A stretch of 64,000 nt of DNA from Flavisolibacter longurius (GCA_014163555.1 JACJGO010000004.1:186001-250000); one strand, 5' to 3'; shown: positions 35,711-45,234, numbered from the stretch's first letter. The notes: generated by a model not told the origin, from the letters alone. Numbers and translations: made by a program.

Positions 35711-35906
35711 TAGTATTGGGGTAAGGGATATTACTTATTTTAGGTTAGCAGGCTTAAAGCTTCGGCCAAACACTGAATCTGTGTATTGAATGGGTTTTCA
35801 CTTAATTAACACCAGCCCTGTTGAATAATTGTAGCGCAAATTAGTTGTTTGTGTAACTATTGATTTCTTCCTTGTAATAAGCAAGGATAAACATCATTTC
35901 TTTGTT

Positions 35907-36296
35907 TTACCGCTTTTCAAAATACGGAATCTCATCCTGTGATACGGCTTCTTTTTGCTGCCAATAAGCCAGCGTCACCACCTGTCCGTCTCTTGTTTTA
36001 AGTAGTCGTCCAAAAACAGCATTGACCGGATTAAAGGTTACATCCGTTACCCCAACAGTAAATACCGTTGGCGGTGGAGGGGGTGGAGGTGTCGCCACTT
36101 CCTCGGTAGGAGCTGGAGTTGGGGCTGCCGCCGGCGCTGCTTTGGGTGGAGCACTTGGTACCACGACAACAGTATATTTGTTCCATTCCAGGAGGTCTTT
36201 TAGAAAATCCACCCGTTCCTGGGAGGCGTTTTTTTCGACAATGGCACATTTTACGCCATCCAGTTCTTCAAATTCATGGTTCTTATTAATGGCCAT
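35907..36296 (-). CDS. Small protein with a Pro/Ala linker, last gene of the nuo cluster
   Basis: 129 residues. The N-terminal segment (1-48, NHEFEELDGVKCAIVEKNASQERVDFLKDLLEWNKYTVVVVP) and a C-terminal segment (about 78-129, FTVGVTDVTFNPVNAVFGRLLKTRDGQVVTLAYWQQKE) are joined by a linker of Pro, Ala and Thr with a run of eight Pro. No membrane segment. It lies 44 bp downstream of nuoN and likely belongs to the same transcript, but I recognise no family and cannot say it acts with complex I. Confidence 0.65.
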   Translation of the reverse strand: MAINKNHEFEELDGVKCAIVEKNASQERVDFLKDLLEWNKYTVVVVPSAPPKAAPAAAPTPAPTEEVATPPPPPPPTVFTVGVTDVTFNPVNAVFGRLLKTRDGQVVTLAYWQQKEAVSQDEIPYFEKR

Positions 36297-36339
36297 AACA
36301 GGTTGTTTTGAGAGGGTTTGCTTTCAAGATTCAAAGCGC

Positions 36340-37764
36340 TTAATGCAAGCCGCGACTGAGTGAATGAATGTATTCGTAAATCCAGCCAATAAAACCAACG
36401 GCAAGCACGCCAATCACACAGGCATATAAAGCAAGCCGCGGGAATAAGGGAATGGTGATCTTTTCAATGGGTTGCTCATTGGGATCCATAAAGATGGCTT
36501 TTACCACCCGCAGGTAATAATAAAATGAGATCACCAGGTTCAGCGCAGCAAAGGTCAATAATACATAGTTGGCTTTGGCTGCTCCCGAAAACAAGAGAAA
36601 ATATTTCCCGAAAAAGCCTGCAGTTGGCGGTACACCGGCCAGCGAGAACAAGGCAATCGTCAGCACCCAGGCCAATATAGGATTTGATTTGTAAAACCCT
36701 TTGTAATCGGAGATGCTTTCTTTGCCGGTAGCTGCACTTACAACCGATACCACCCCAAAGGCGGCAAGGTTGGAAAACACATAGATCAAAACAAAATAAA
36801 CCACCGAGGCGGCACCATCCTGGTTGCTTCCACTGATACCAATAAGGATAAAACCTACCTGCGCAATGGAAGAATACGCCAGGAAGCGTTTGAAATTATT
36901 TTGCCGGATGGCAAACAGGTTTCCGGTAAAAATGGTAAGAAAGGAAAGCGTTGCGATGATCAGGTACCACACGCCGCCGATAGGCCTGAAAACAGAATAC
37001 AATACCGAGACAAATACAAACAGAACCGCACCTTTGGAAACGACGGAAAGAAAAGACGTAACCGAAACCGGTGCACCTTCATACACATCGGCCGTCCACA
37101 AATGAAAAGGAACTGCGGAGATCTTAAAGGCAAAGCCAGAAAGCACCAGGATGAAGGCAAAGATCTGCAGGTTGTCGCCAGTAATGCGTACCGGCAGTTC
37201 GGAAAATATAAGGGTGCCTGTTGTGCCATAGATCATGGAAATACCAAAAAGCAACAGGGCTGAGGCAAAGGCAGAAGAGAAGATCAGTTTCATTGCCGCT
37301 TCGGAAGAACGCCGTTTGGTTAGATCAAAATTTGCTGCCGCTGCCAGGGGGATGGTTGACAATTCCAATCCTAAGTAAAACATCAGGAGGTTACCGCCGG
37401 AGATCATAAAGAACATGCCTAGTAAGGTGGAGAGAAGCAACATATAAAATTCCGGTACATGCTTGTGATCCTTGAGCCAGGAATAGGCCTGCAGGGAAAT
37501 AATCAGCATTGCCAAGTTTAAAATGTTTTTTTCCAGCACCATCAGGCTGTCCGTTCGAAACATTTCGTTGAACAAAACACCTTCCCGGTTACCAAAAAAG
37601 CCGGCGATCAGGTTCAGGAGCAGCAACACGTTTACAATATTCAGATAACTTTCGTTGCTTCGGTCTTTTCCGAGTTTGAGGAAAAGCAGGAGAAAAAGAA
37701 TCACAATGATTGTCATTTCCTGCTTCATCAATATAAAGTAGTCTAACCACATGGTTGAAATCAT
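36340..37764 (-). CDS. nuoN: NADH-quinone oxidoreductase subunit N
   Basis: Antiporter-like proton-pumping subunit of the complex I membrane arm. 474 residues with about 13-14 helices. The core holds the family motif FKISAVPFHLWTADVYEGAPVSVTSFLSVVSKGAVLF, with the conserved Lys and Glu of the proton path. ATGA overlaps the nuoM stop codon, so translation is coupled. Confidence 0.97.
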   Translation of the reverse strand: MISTMWLDYFILMKQEMTIIVILFLLLFLKLGKDRSNESYLNIVNVLLLLNLIAGFFGNREGVLFNEMFRTDSLMVLEKNILNLAMLIISLQAYSWLKDHKHVPEFYMLLLSTLLGMFFMISGGNLLMFYLGLELSTIPLAAAANFDLTKRRSSEAAMKLIFSSAFASALLLFGISMIYGTTGTLIFSELPVRITGDNLQIFAFILVLSGFAFKISAVPFHLWTADVYEGAPVSVTSFLSVVSKGAVLFVFVSVLYSVFRPIGGVWYLIIATLSFLTIFTGNLFAIRQNNFKRFLAYSSIAQVGFILIGISGSNQDGAASVVYFVLIYVFSNLAAFGVVSVVSAATGKESISDYKGFYKSNPILAWVLTIALFSLAGVPPTAGFFGKYFLLFSGAAKANYVLLTFAALNLVISFYYYLRVVKAIFMDPNEQPIEKITIPLFPRLALYACVIGVLAVGFIGWIYEYIHSLSRGLH

Positions 37765-39242
37765 TTAAGCGTCGTTGTTTTGACTAGTTGTTGCATGATT
37801 GTTTCTGTGCCGGGAGTGATCAGCTCATTGATCAGGAACGGAGCAATGCCAATGACCAGGATGCCCAATATCAATACACCGGCAGCCAACTTTTCATTCC
37901 AGGTAGCATCCGGAATGGTTTCATACGCATTGCTCATGGGGCCCATGATAGTTTTTCCAGTTGCCCTAAGAATATACACTGCCGTAACTACAATAGAGGC
38001 GCAAGCTAAAATCGTTGCGGTGCGGTACCAGCCATCCGGGTTTTGCCAAGATCCCATAAACACCGTCATTTCGGCCACAAAACCACTAAAGCCAGGTAGA
38101 CCTAGTGAACATAAACCGGCAATGACAAAGACGGTTGATATAAATGGCATCACCTTCAGCAATCCTCCCAATTGTGCCACTGTCCTTGTGTGAGTACGGC
38201 TGTAGATCATGCCGATGGCGGCAAAGAATAGGGCTGTCATCAGGCCATGCGATACCATCTGCAAAACAGCACCGTTGATGGATGTTTTGGTGAGCATGCC
38301 AATACCAAGCAGCACAAAGCCACAATGGCTGACCGATGAATACGCGTTGATGTATTTCAGGTCGGTCTGCATCATGGTGGCGAAGGCGCCATAAATAATT
38401 GCTATCGTGGCTAACAAAATAATAATCCAGGAATAGGACTGCGCTGCATCGGGCATCAGGAAGGTCGCCACACGAAGGCAACCATATCCGCCCAGTTTCA
38501 TTGATATACCGGCCAAGAACATGGATGCGGCCGTAGGCGCCGAAGAGTGGCCATCCGGCACCCATGTATGAAACGGAAATAAAGCCGTAAACACACCAAA
38601 GCCCACAAAGGCAAACGGAAAGAAAAATTCCTGTATGCCGAGTGGCAGGTTCATTTGCGAGATCTGCATGATGTCAAACGTGCGGGTGGCATAATAGATG
38701 CCGGCTAGCCCAACAAACACGAGGGCCGATCCGCCCATCAGCATCAGGGCCAGCTTCATGGCGCTGTATTCTTTTTTGCCGCTGCCCCAGATTCCGATCA
38801 GGAGAAACTTGGGGATGACCGCCACTTCCAGGAAAAAGAAAAGCGTAAACAGGTCCAGCGAAATAAAAAAGCCATAAGCACCGATGCTTAGCAATTGCAG
38901 CAGGAAGAAGAATTCTTTGCTGAGCGTTTCCTGCGTCCAGGAAACTAGGATCCCGGCCAGTACCACAAATGCGGTTAGCAGGATCATGGCAATGGAGATT
39001 CCATCCACACCGACACGGTAATAAATTCCTAAGGGCTTAAACCAGGTGTAGCTGTTTTCAAACAACATAGGCGCAGTGGTAGTGGCCCGCAGTTGCCAGA
39101 ATTCTGTCAACAAATAAAACGAAAGCGCCAGTTGTACAACAGCACCTGCCAACGAAACCGTACGCACTTGTTTTGAATTCCTGCAAAAAAGGGTAGCCAA
39201 CGCCGCGAGCAGGGGAACAATGATCAGAAGGGATAAGTTCAT
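37761..39242 (-). CDS. nuoM: NADH-quinone oxidoreductase subunit M
   Basis: Second antiporter-like subunit, 493 residues and about 14 helices. Conserved core: the VGVDGISIAMILLTAFVVLAGIL beginning, FFFLEVAVIPKFLLIGIWGSGKKEYSAMK with the functional Glu, and LFPFHTWVPDGHSSAPTAASMFLAGISMKLGGYG. It overlaps nuoN by 4 bp and follows nuoL by 6 bp. Confidence 0.97.
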   Translation of the reverse strand: MNLSLLIIVPLLAALATLFCRNSKQVRTVSLAGAVVQLALSFYLLTEFWQLRATTTAPMLFENSYTWFKPLGIYYRVGVDGISIAMILLTAFVVLAGILVSWTQETLSKEFFFLLQLLSIGAYGFFISLDLFTLFFFLEVAVIPKFLLIGIWGSGKKEYSAMKLALMLMGGSALVFVGLAGIYYATRTFDIMQISQMNLPLGIQEFFFPFAFVGFGVFTALFPFHTWVPDGHSSAPTAASMFLAGISMKLGGYGCLRVATFLMPDAAQSYSWIIILLATIAIIYGAFATMMQTDLKYINAYSSVSHCGFVLLGIGMLTKTSINGAVLQMVSHGLMTALFFAAIGMIYSRTHTRTVAQLGGLLKVMPFISTVFVIAGLCSLGLPGFSGFVAEMTVFMGSWQNPDGWYRTATILACASIVVTAVYILRATGKTIMGPMSNAYETIPDATWNEKLAAGVLILGILVIGIAPFLINELITPGTETIMQQLVKTTTLK

Positions 39243-39248
39243 AATGCG

Positions 39249-41177
39249 TTAGTTCAAAATATAAACGTATAAAATGACCAGTGCTGCCACACCCGCAAAG
39301 AAGTACAGGGCATAGTGCTGTACTCTGCCGGACTGCACTCCTTTAATCAGGTGAGAAGTTGATGCGGTTACATATGCCAACCCGTTCATCATGCCATCCA
39401 CCACATTCCGGTCGAACCAGGCCGCCGGACGGCCTACCAGGTTGAAGATGATTTTTTTGGTAATGAACAGGTATACTTCATCCACATAAAACTTTCGTTT
39501 GGCAGCGGTGTAAAAGCCTCCCAATCCGGATGCCACTTTAGCTGGTTTGTTGCTCTGTGTTTTATAAAGACTGGCTGCAAGAAGGATGGACAGCACTGCC
39601 AGGGCAACAGGCGTGATGGAAAACACCAGGTCGAGGTGGGTGGCCTGGGGAGCGCCATCAGATGTAACAAAACTGGAGAACGGTACAAACCCTGCGCCCA
39701 CTGCACAAACCGATAAAACGATCAGCGGAAACTTCATTGAGGTGGTGCCTTCACCATGATGGGCATGCCCTTCAAACGGCTTGTTCCAGAAGATAGAGAA
39801 ATACAAGCGGAACATATAAAAGGCAGTCAGCGCCGCTGTAAAAAGTGCTACGAAATAAACGGTCTTGTTGCTGTTATACGCAGCCAGCAGAATTTCTTCT
39901 TTGCTAAAAAATCCTGAGAAAGGAGGAATACCGGCAATGGCCAGGCAGGCAATTAAAAAAGCAACATGGGTCACCGGCATCAGTTTACGCAATCCGCCCA
40001 TGTCCTTCATGTCGTTGCTGTGCACCAGATGAATGACAGCACCGGCTCCCAGGAAAAGCAGCGATTTAAAAAAAGCATGTGTGAAAAGATGGAACATGGA
40101 TCCCGTGTAGCCTAATCCGTTTTCACCACCGTAGCCTGAAATGCCCAGGGCAAACATCATGTAACCGATCTGTGACATGGTAGAGTAGGCGAGTACCCTT
40201 TTGATATCGGTTTGCGTGCAGGCAATAACGGCAGCAATAAGGGCAGAGCTTATACCAACCCATGTTACCAGTTGCAGTGCTGTTTCGTCGAGCGAAAAGA
40301 CTGGGAACAGGCGGGCTACCAGGTACACGCCGGCCACTACCATCGTGGCCGCATGAATGAGGGCCGAAACCGGTGTGGGGCCTTCCATGGCATCGGGTAA
40401 CCAAATGTGCAAGGGGAACATAGCCGACTTTCCGGCGCCTCCCATAAACACAAGGGCCAAGCCCCAGGTAAGCGCCGAAATGCCCATAAACGAAGCGGTG
40501 GTAATGCTAATGAATTGCGATGATTGCGTGGACGTCAGCCGTTCAATGAGCGTTCCGAAATCCAACGTCCCGCCGTAGAATCCTAGGATCAATATGCCAA
40601 TCAGGAAGCCAAGATCTGCAAAGCGGGTAACGATAAAGGCTTTTTTGGCAGCAGCTACGGCCGAAGGCCTGTCATAGTAAAAACCAATCAGGAGGAATGA
40701 GGATACGCCTACCAGTTCCCAGAAAATATAGATCTGGAAAATGTTGGAGGATAACACCAATCCGAGCATGGAGAAAGTAAAGAGAGAAAGAAAGGCAAAA
40801 TAGGTTGAAAAGCGTTTTTCACCTTTCATGTACCCCAGGCTGAAAATGTGTACCATCAGCGAAACAAAACTTACCACCACCAGCATCATCACCGAAATGG
40901 GATCGAGCAGGATGCCCATGTCAATGGAAAGGGAAGGTGAGAATTGCAGCCAGGTAAATTTCATGGCCTCTATCTTCTGGTAAACACCAGCCACCTTACC
41001 ATCCACAAAAAAATAATGGTATGCCGTGTAAAAAGAAAGCAGGGTAGAGGCCAGCAGCGAAGCGGTTTCAATCAAACCGGCCGATGTCGAAAAACGGTTT
41101 TTCCCGGCCAGTCCCAGCACCAAAAACGTAACCAGCGGTATCAATGGAATCAGAAAAACATATTGTTGGTAGCTCAT
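39249..41177 (-). CDS. nuoL: NADH-quinone oxidoreductase subunit L
   Basis: Distal antiporter-like subunit, about 642 residues from ATG 41177. It has the NuoL core FWELVGVSSFLLIGFYYDRPSAVAAAKKAF and GGAGKSAMFPLHIWLPDAMEGPTPVSALIHAATMVVAGVYL, and the long lateral C-terminal helix region past residue 500. A heptamer array lies between its start and nuoK. Confidence 0.97.
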   Translation of the reverse strand: MSYQQYVFLIPLIPLVTFLVLGLAGKNRFSTSAGLIETASLLASTLLSFYTAYHYFFVDGKVAGVYQKIEAMKFTWLQFSPSLSIDMGILLDPISVMMLVVVSFVSLMVHIFSLGYMKGEKRFSTYFAFLSLFTFSMLGLVLSSNIFQIYIFWELVGVSSFLLIGFYYDRPSAVAAAKKAFIVTRFADLGFLIGILILGFYGGTLDFGTLIERLTSTQSSQFISITTASFMGISALTWGLALVFMGGAGKSAMFPLHIWLPDAMEGPTPVSALIHAATMVVAGVYLVARLFPVFSLDETALQLVTWVGISSALIAAVIACTQTDIKRVLAYSTMSQIGYMMFALGISGYGGENGLGYTGSMFHLFTHAFFKSLLFLGAGAVIHLVHSNDMKDMGGLRKLMPVTHVAFLIACLAIAGIPPFSGFFSKEEILLAAYNSNKTVYFVALFTAALTAFYMFRLYFSIFWNKPFEGHAHHGEGTTSMKFPLIVLSVCAVGAGFVPFSSFVTSDGAPQATHLDLVFSITPVALAVLSILLAASLYKTQSNKPAKVASGLGGFYTAAKRKFYVDEVYLFITKKIIFNLVGRPAAWFDRNVVDGMMNGLAYVTASTSHLIKGVQSGRVQHYALYFFAGVAALVILYVYILN

Positions 41178-41179
41178 AG

Positions 41180-41224
41180 CAAAACAGTTAATAATCAAGA
41201 GTCAAAAGTTGAAAGTCAATATCA
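41180..41224 (-). repeat. Heptamer tandem array before nuoL
   Basis: On the minus strand six 7-base units of the form RAYTNTT (GACTTTC, AACTTTT, GACTCTT, GATTATT, and so on) run to within a few bases of the nuoL ATG. Confidence 0.6.
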
Positions 41225-41244
41225 CAATATCTACTATCGAATAC

Positions 41245-41559
41245 CTAATATTTCAACTCAGCCGCATCTTCCACGTCGATGGATTTATGGCTGCGGTAAA
41301 GATTGATGATGATAGCGATGGCAACGGCAGCTTCGGCAGCCGCAATGGTGATGATGAAAACCGTAAAGAACACACCATCCAGCTTATCGGGATAGAGGTA
41401 TTTGTTGAACGCCACAAAGTTGATGTTGACACTGTTCAGGATCAGTTCTATGGACATCAGCATGGAGATCAGGTTGCGTCGTGTAAATAGCCCGTACATG
41501 CCAATAAAAAAAAGCGCTGTGCTCACAAACAGGATGTGTGTTAAAGGAATTTCACTCAT
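41245..41559 (-). CDS. nuoK: NADH-quinone oxidoreductase subunit K
   Basis: 104 residues, three helices, normal for NuoK. Conserved: GLFTRRNLISMLMSIELILNSVNINFVAF with the membrane Glu, and FTVFIITIAAAEAAVAIAIIINLYR with the second Glu. ATGA overlap with the nuoJ stop codon. Confidence 0.97.
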   Translation of the reverse strand: MSEIPLTHILFVSTALFFIGMYGLFTRRNLISMLMSIELILNSVNINFVAFNKYLYPDKLDGVFFTVFIITIAAAEAAVAIAIIINLYRSHKSIDVEDAAELKY

Positions 41560-42176
41560 GATGTAACCTCCTCTTCAATTGTTGTTTTGGAAACTACCAC
41601 TACCGATTCTTCCGGTGCTGGGGTTAGGTTGTTCTTTTCAACGGGTGCCTCTTTGGGTTCGGCAGGTTTTGTTTCCGTTGGCTTCATGGCAATCACGATG
41701 CAACCGATCATGGCTGCCAGCAGCAGGATGCTGACCACTTCAAACGGTAACAGGTAACCGTGTTCGGTGGGACTTAGCATCTGTGTTCCCATGTCGCTAA
41801 CGCTTACTATAAACGGCTTTGTAGAAGGCTGGAAACCGTATTGGCTTATCAGGTTGTAGCTCGCCGCAAAACCAAAAAGCACAGCCAGCACAGAAAACAA
41901 GGTTTGTTTCAATGGCGGCTTTGGCAGCTCTTTCCCGGATTCATGTGTAAGGAAAATGGAAAAGATGATCAGGACAACAATGCCGCCTACATAAACAGCA
42001 ATCTGCACCGCGGCGATAAACTCCACCTGCATCCAGAAATACAGGGCGGCAATGCCCACTAATGAAGACAAAAGGTAAATGGCGGAACGGAAAATCTTTC
42101 GCGATGTAACGGCCAGCAATCCTGAACCCAGGATGAGGGCCGAGATAGCATAGAATATAATAGCAGACGTACTCAT
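41556..42176 (-). CDS. nuoJ: NADH-quinone oxidoreductase subunit J
   Basis: 206 residues with five helices (to about residue 163) followed by a soluble Pro/Glu/Thr-rich tail (TETKPAEPKEAPVEKN...), longer than in most NuoJ. Core: RSAIYLLSSLVGIAALYFWMQVEFIAAVQIAVYVGGIVVLIIFSIFL, including the conserved pi-bulge helix. The start shares one base with the nuoI stop codon (TAATG). The tail is unlikely to be catalytic. Confidence 0.95.
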   Translation of the reverse strand: MSTSAIIFYAISALILGSGLLAVTSRKIFRSAIYLLSSLVGIAALYFWMQVEFIAAVQIAVYVGGIVVLIIFSIFLTHESGKELPKPPLKQTLFSVLAVLFGFAASYNLISQYGFQPSTKPFIVSVSDMGTQMLSPTEHGYLLPFEVVSILLLAAMIGCIVIAMKPTETKPAEPKEAPVEKNNLTPAPEESVVVVSKTTIEEEVTS

Positions 42177-42652
42177 TATTCAACTCCCTCCCTGAGCTTA
42201 GAACCGGGTTGATTTAACTTTTTCAGCAGCATGCTGCGATCAAAAACGCTGTGTTCAAAATTCTGTCCCATCTTAATGGCACTGGTTGGACAGGCTTCCA
42301 CACAAAGGCCGCACATAGTGCAGAGCTCCAGGTGGTACACAAATGTGTCCAAGGCTTTTTTCTTTTTGCCCTCAGGTGAAACATCAAACTTGGTGATGAT
42401 CTTGATGGTAGCGTTCGGACAAGCAAGTTCACAGGCGGTACAACCGGTGCAGGCGTGCTCGTTGTTCTCGTCATGCGGCATCACCACTTCGCCCCGGAAA
42501 CGTTCTGCCATCTGCAGGGTATCGCGGTTATCGGGATATTGCTCGGTAATGATCTCCTTTGGGTGTACAAAATAGTACCCCGTCCGCTTCATCCCTGTCA
42601 GCAGGGATTTGGTAGCGTTGAAGATGTCCGAGAGATAATTTTTCATAAACAT
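42176..42652 (-). CDS. nuoI: NADH-quinone oxidoreductase subunit I (2x[4Fe-4S])
   Basis: 158 residues; start ATG 42652 or 42646. Two ferredoxin-type motifs: CTGCTACELACP (Cys68, 71, 74, 78) and CTMCGLCVEACP (Cys111, 114, 117, 121), carrying clusters N6a and N6b that hand electrons to NuoB. Between them is a Lys-rich loop (SPEGKKKKALDT), longer than usual. In an enzyme without NuoEFG this subunit would be the first inside the complex to meet ferredoxin electrons. Confidence 0.97.
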   Translation of the reverse strand: MFMKNYLSDIFNATKSLLTGMKRTGYYFVHPKEIITEQYPDNRDTLQMAERFRGEVVMPHDENNEHACTGCTACELACPNATIKIITKFDVSPEGKKKKALDTFVYHLELCTMCGLCVEACPTSAIKMGQNFEHSVFDRSMLLKKLNQPGSKLREGVE

Positions 42653-42654
42653 AG

Positions 42655-42816
42655 AAGCCCCCTGTCCCCCTTCAAGGAGGAACTTAGATTTAATCAGGTT
42701 TATAATGTTGTTTCACTAATTTATTTCAATCTTTCAATTCATTTTGCTAGAAGAAAAGAAAGTTTTTTCATAATGCTTAATCCGCCTAAGTCTCCCCTTT
42801 AGGGACACAGGGATTA
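42655..42816. repeat. Imperfect inverted-repeat element between nuoI and nuoH
   Basis: Left arm (42655-42695, with CCCCCTGTCCCCC and AACTTAG) and right arm (42776-42816, with AAGTCTCCCC and GGGACACAGGG) are about 70 percent complementary and flank an AT-rich centre of about 80 bp. It has no coding frame, so it looks like a MITE-like or hairpin element in an otherwise tightly packed operon. Confidence 0.45.
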
Positions 42817-43890
42817 GAAATGCCATCCCAGTATGGCCACCAGTGTTACAAGCAACAGGTTGAAAAGGCTGATCGGCAATAAATATTTCCATTCCAGATT
42901 CAGCAATTGATCGATGCGCAAACGCGGAAAGGTCCACCGGAACCACATGATCAGGAAAATCAGGAAAAACGTTTTTCCAAAAAACCACACGGAAGAAGGG
43001 ATGTAGTCCATGATATTGTTGAACCCTTCCCAACCGCCAATGTGCAGTGGCATCCAACCGCCTAAAAAGATAGTGGCGCCAATGGCACAAATGATAAAGA
43101 TGTTGATGTATTCTGCCAGGAAAAAAAGGGCAAACTTCATCCCTGAGTATTCCGTATGAAATCCCGCTGTCAGTTCGGACTCGGCTTCAGCCAGGTCAAA
43201 CGGTGCCCGGTTGGTTTCGGCTGTAGCTGCAATGATGAAAATAACAAAGGCAATCAGCACAGGAATGTGTCCTTTGAAGATCCACCAGCCGTTTTGTTGA
43301 GCATTGATGATGTCTGTGATCTGCAAACTTTCGCTCAGTACAACAATACAAAGAATCGAAAGGCCGGCAGAAAGCTCATAGCTGACGATCTGTGCTCCAC
43401 TGCGCATGGCGCCTAATAGAGAATATTTGTTATTGCTGGCCCATCCTGCCATCAAAATCCCAATGACAGAAAGAGAAGAAACGGCCGTTATGTATAACAC
43501 GCCAATGTTGATGTCCCAGATTTGAAAATTATTAGCGAAGGCGATGGGCGCCAGCAGCAACATGGCGACGATCATCACCACAAACGGGGCAATGTTGAAC
43601 AGAAGCTTGTCAGCACCATCCGGTGTGAGGCCTTCTTTCAGGATCAGTTTCAACGTGTCGGCGGATGTTTGAAAAATTCCCATCGGCCCAACGCGGTTAG
43701 GGCCAACCCGGATCTGCATCAGGGCAGCTACTTTTCGCTCCATCCATACGAGCAAAAGTCCCAGCACGGCAAACAAGCCAATGGCCAAAAGAATAATCAT
43801 CAGGCTTTGAAGAATAATCACCCAGGTGGGACTGAAATTGGCACTGAGCCAGGCCTGAATACTGTTTGTTATGCCGCTTAAACTAAACAT
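42814..43890 (-). CDS. nuoH: NADH-quinone oxidoreductase subunit H
   Basis: 358 residues with eight helices, forming the quinone chamber with NuoB and NuoD. Conserved signatures: LLVWMERKVAALMQIRVGPNRVGPMGIFQTSADTLKLILKE, AGWASNNKYSLLGAMRSGAQIVSYEL and NRAPFDLAEAESELTAGFHTEYSGMKFALFFLAEY. It directly follows nuoD (75-bp gap); in most gene orders nuoE, F and G come between these two. Confidence 0.97.
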   Translation of the reverse strand: MFSLSGITNSIQAWLSANFSPTWVIILQSLMIILLAIGLFAVLGLLLVWMERKVAALMQIRVGPNRVGPMGIFQTSADTLKLILKEGLTPDGADKLLFNIAPFVVMIVAMLLLAPIAFANNFQIWDINIGVLYITAVSSLSVIGILMAGWASNNKYSLLGAMRSGAQIVSYELSAGLSILCIVVLSESLQITDIINAQQNGWWIFKGHIPVLIAFVIFIIAATAETNRAPFDLAEAESELTAGFHTEYSGMKFALFFLAEYINIFIICAIGATIFLGGWMPLHIGGWEGFNNIMDYIPSSVWFFGKTFFLIFLIMWFRWTFPRLRIDQLLNLEWKYLLPISLFNLLLVTLVAILGWHF

Positions 43891-43893
43891 AGA

Positions 43894-43956
43894 AGTTTGG
43901 GGTTTGGTGTCTGGGGTTTGGAGTTTGCCATGACGCTGAACAGCAAACCCAAAACG
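43894..43956 (-). repeat. Heptamer array between nuoD and nuoH
   Basis: Five 7-base units of consensus ARACNCC on the minus strand (43894-43928) end next to the nuoH ATG. An inverted TTTGGGTTTGC segment at 43944-43956 can pair with them, giving a hairpin between the two genes. Confidence 0.6.
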
Positions 43957-43965
43957 TTAAACTTT

Positions 43966-45111
43966 TTATCTGTCAATATCCGGAATCACAAGGTCAAGGG
44001 TTCCCATGGTCGCCATCAGGTCGCCGATCTTACTGCCCTTTACCATATGATTCAGGGCCGACAAATTGGAAAAGCCCGGTGAGCGGAATTTGATCCGGTA
44101 GGGTGTGGTACCGCCTTCGCTGACGATATACACGCCGAGCTCACCTCTTGCCGTTTCGACCCTTGTATAATACTCACCTTTCGGGAGCTTCAGCACGGCT
44201 TTTGTTTTGGCCTGGAACTCACCTTCCGGTATATTATCGATCAGTTGTTCAATGATGCGGATGGATTGTTTCATTTCACGGATGCGCACCAGGTAACGGG
44301 CAAACGAGTCACCAGCTGTTTCCAACACTTCGTCAAATTCAACCTGGCTGTACACTTCGTAAGGATAGAGTTTGCGGATATCACAGTTTACACCGCTGCC
44401 ACGACCTACCGGTCCTGTACAACCGAAAGAGATGGCATCTTCTCTGGAAAGTATGCCAACACCTTTCATCCGGGCCTGAAAGATCACATTGCCGGTTACC
44501 AGTTCATCATATTCGTCAATGTATTTTTTAAACTGCACAATAAATGCTTTCACCTTGCGCACAAAATCGGGATGAATGTCGGCCATGACACCGCCGGGCA
44601 CCATGTAGTTCATGGTAAGTCTTGCCCCACAGGTTTCTTCCATGATAACCGTGATGGTTTCCCGTTCGCGGAAGGCATAAAAGAAAGGTGTAAAAGCACC
44701 GAGGTCCATGGCCATGGCACCCCACCACAATTCATGCGATGCAATGCGGGTCAGTTCGTCCATGATAACACGGATGTATTGGGCACGCTGCGGTACTTCT
44801 ACCTGCAGTCCTTTTTCAACCGTCAGGGCGCATGCATGGTTGTTGATATGCGCCGATAGGTAATCCATGCGGCTGGTAACATAAATAAACTGCCGGTAGG
44901 TAAGGCTTTCGCACATTTTTTCAATGGAGCGGTGGATGTAGCCCAGGTGCGGTTCTACATTTTTGATGGTTTCACCGTTCAGGGTGATCACCAAGTGCAA
45001 AACACCATGCGTAGCCGGGTGCTGCGGGCCCACGTTGATCACCAGTTCACCTTCCGAACCGTTGACGGCTGTTTGCCTGTTGTCTTTCAGTATCTGCGTT
45101 TCCGTGTACAT
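43966..45111 (-). CDS. nuoD: NADH-quinone oxidoreductase subunit D (49-kDa type)
   Basis: 381 residues, separate from nuoC. The conserved N-terminal NVGPQHPATHGVLHLVITLNGE holds the quinone-site His region; DYLSAHINNHACAL and RGSGVNCDIRKLYPYEVYSQVEFDE follow. It ends TLDLVIPDIDR, matching the family's C-terminal DxVxGEVDR shape with drift. Located between nuoC and nuoH. Confidence 0.97.
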   Translation of the reverse strand: MYTETQILKDNRQTAVNGSEGELVINVGPQHPATHGVLHLVITLNGETIKNVEPHLGYIHRSIEKMCESLTYRQFIYVTSRMDYLSAHINNHACALTVEKGLQVEVPQRAQYIRVIMDELTRIASHELWWGAMAMDLGAFTPFFYAFRERETITVIMEETCGARLTMNYMVPGGVMADIHPDFVRKVKAFIVQFKKYIDEYDELVTGNVIFQARMKGVGILSREDAISFGCTGPVGRGSGVNCDIRKLYPYEVYSQVEFDEVLETAGDSFARYLVRIREMKQSIRIIEQLIDNIPEGEFQAKTKAVLKLPKGEYYTRVETARGELGVYIVSEGGTTPYRIKFRSPGFSNLSALNHMVKGSKIGDLMATMGTLDLVIPDIDR

Positions 45112-45120
45112 GATTTTTTT

Positions 45121-45148
45121 GTTCGAGGTTCGATGTTCCGTGTTCGCT
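45121..45148 (-). repeat. Heptamer tandem array before nuoD
   Basis: Four 7-base units with a GAACNNN core on the minus strand, ending next to the A-run before the nuoD ATG. The rest of the nuoC-nuoD gap (45149-45234) also has short direct repeats ATTCGTG. Confidence 0.6.
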
Positions 45149-45234
45149 AAAACTTTTACTTAAGTATTCTCTATTCCTGATACATTGAGTGATAGGTAAG
45201 AAACTATTCGTGTAATTCGTGCTATAATCCGTGT

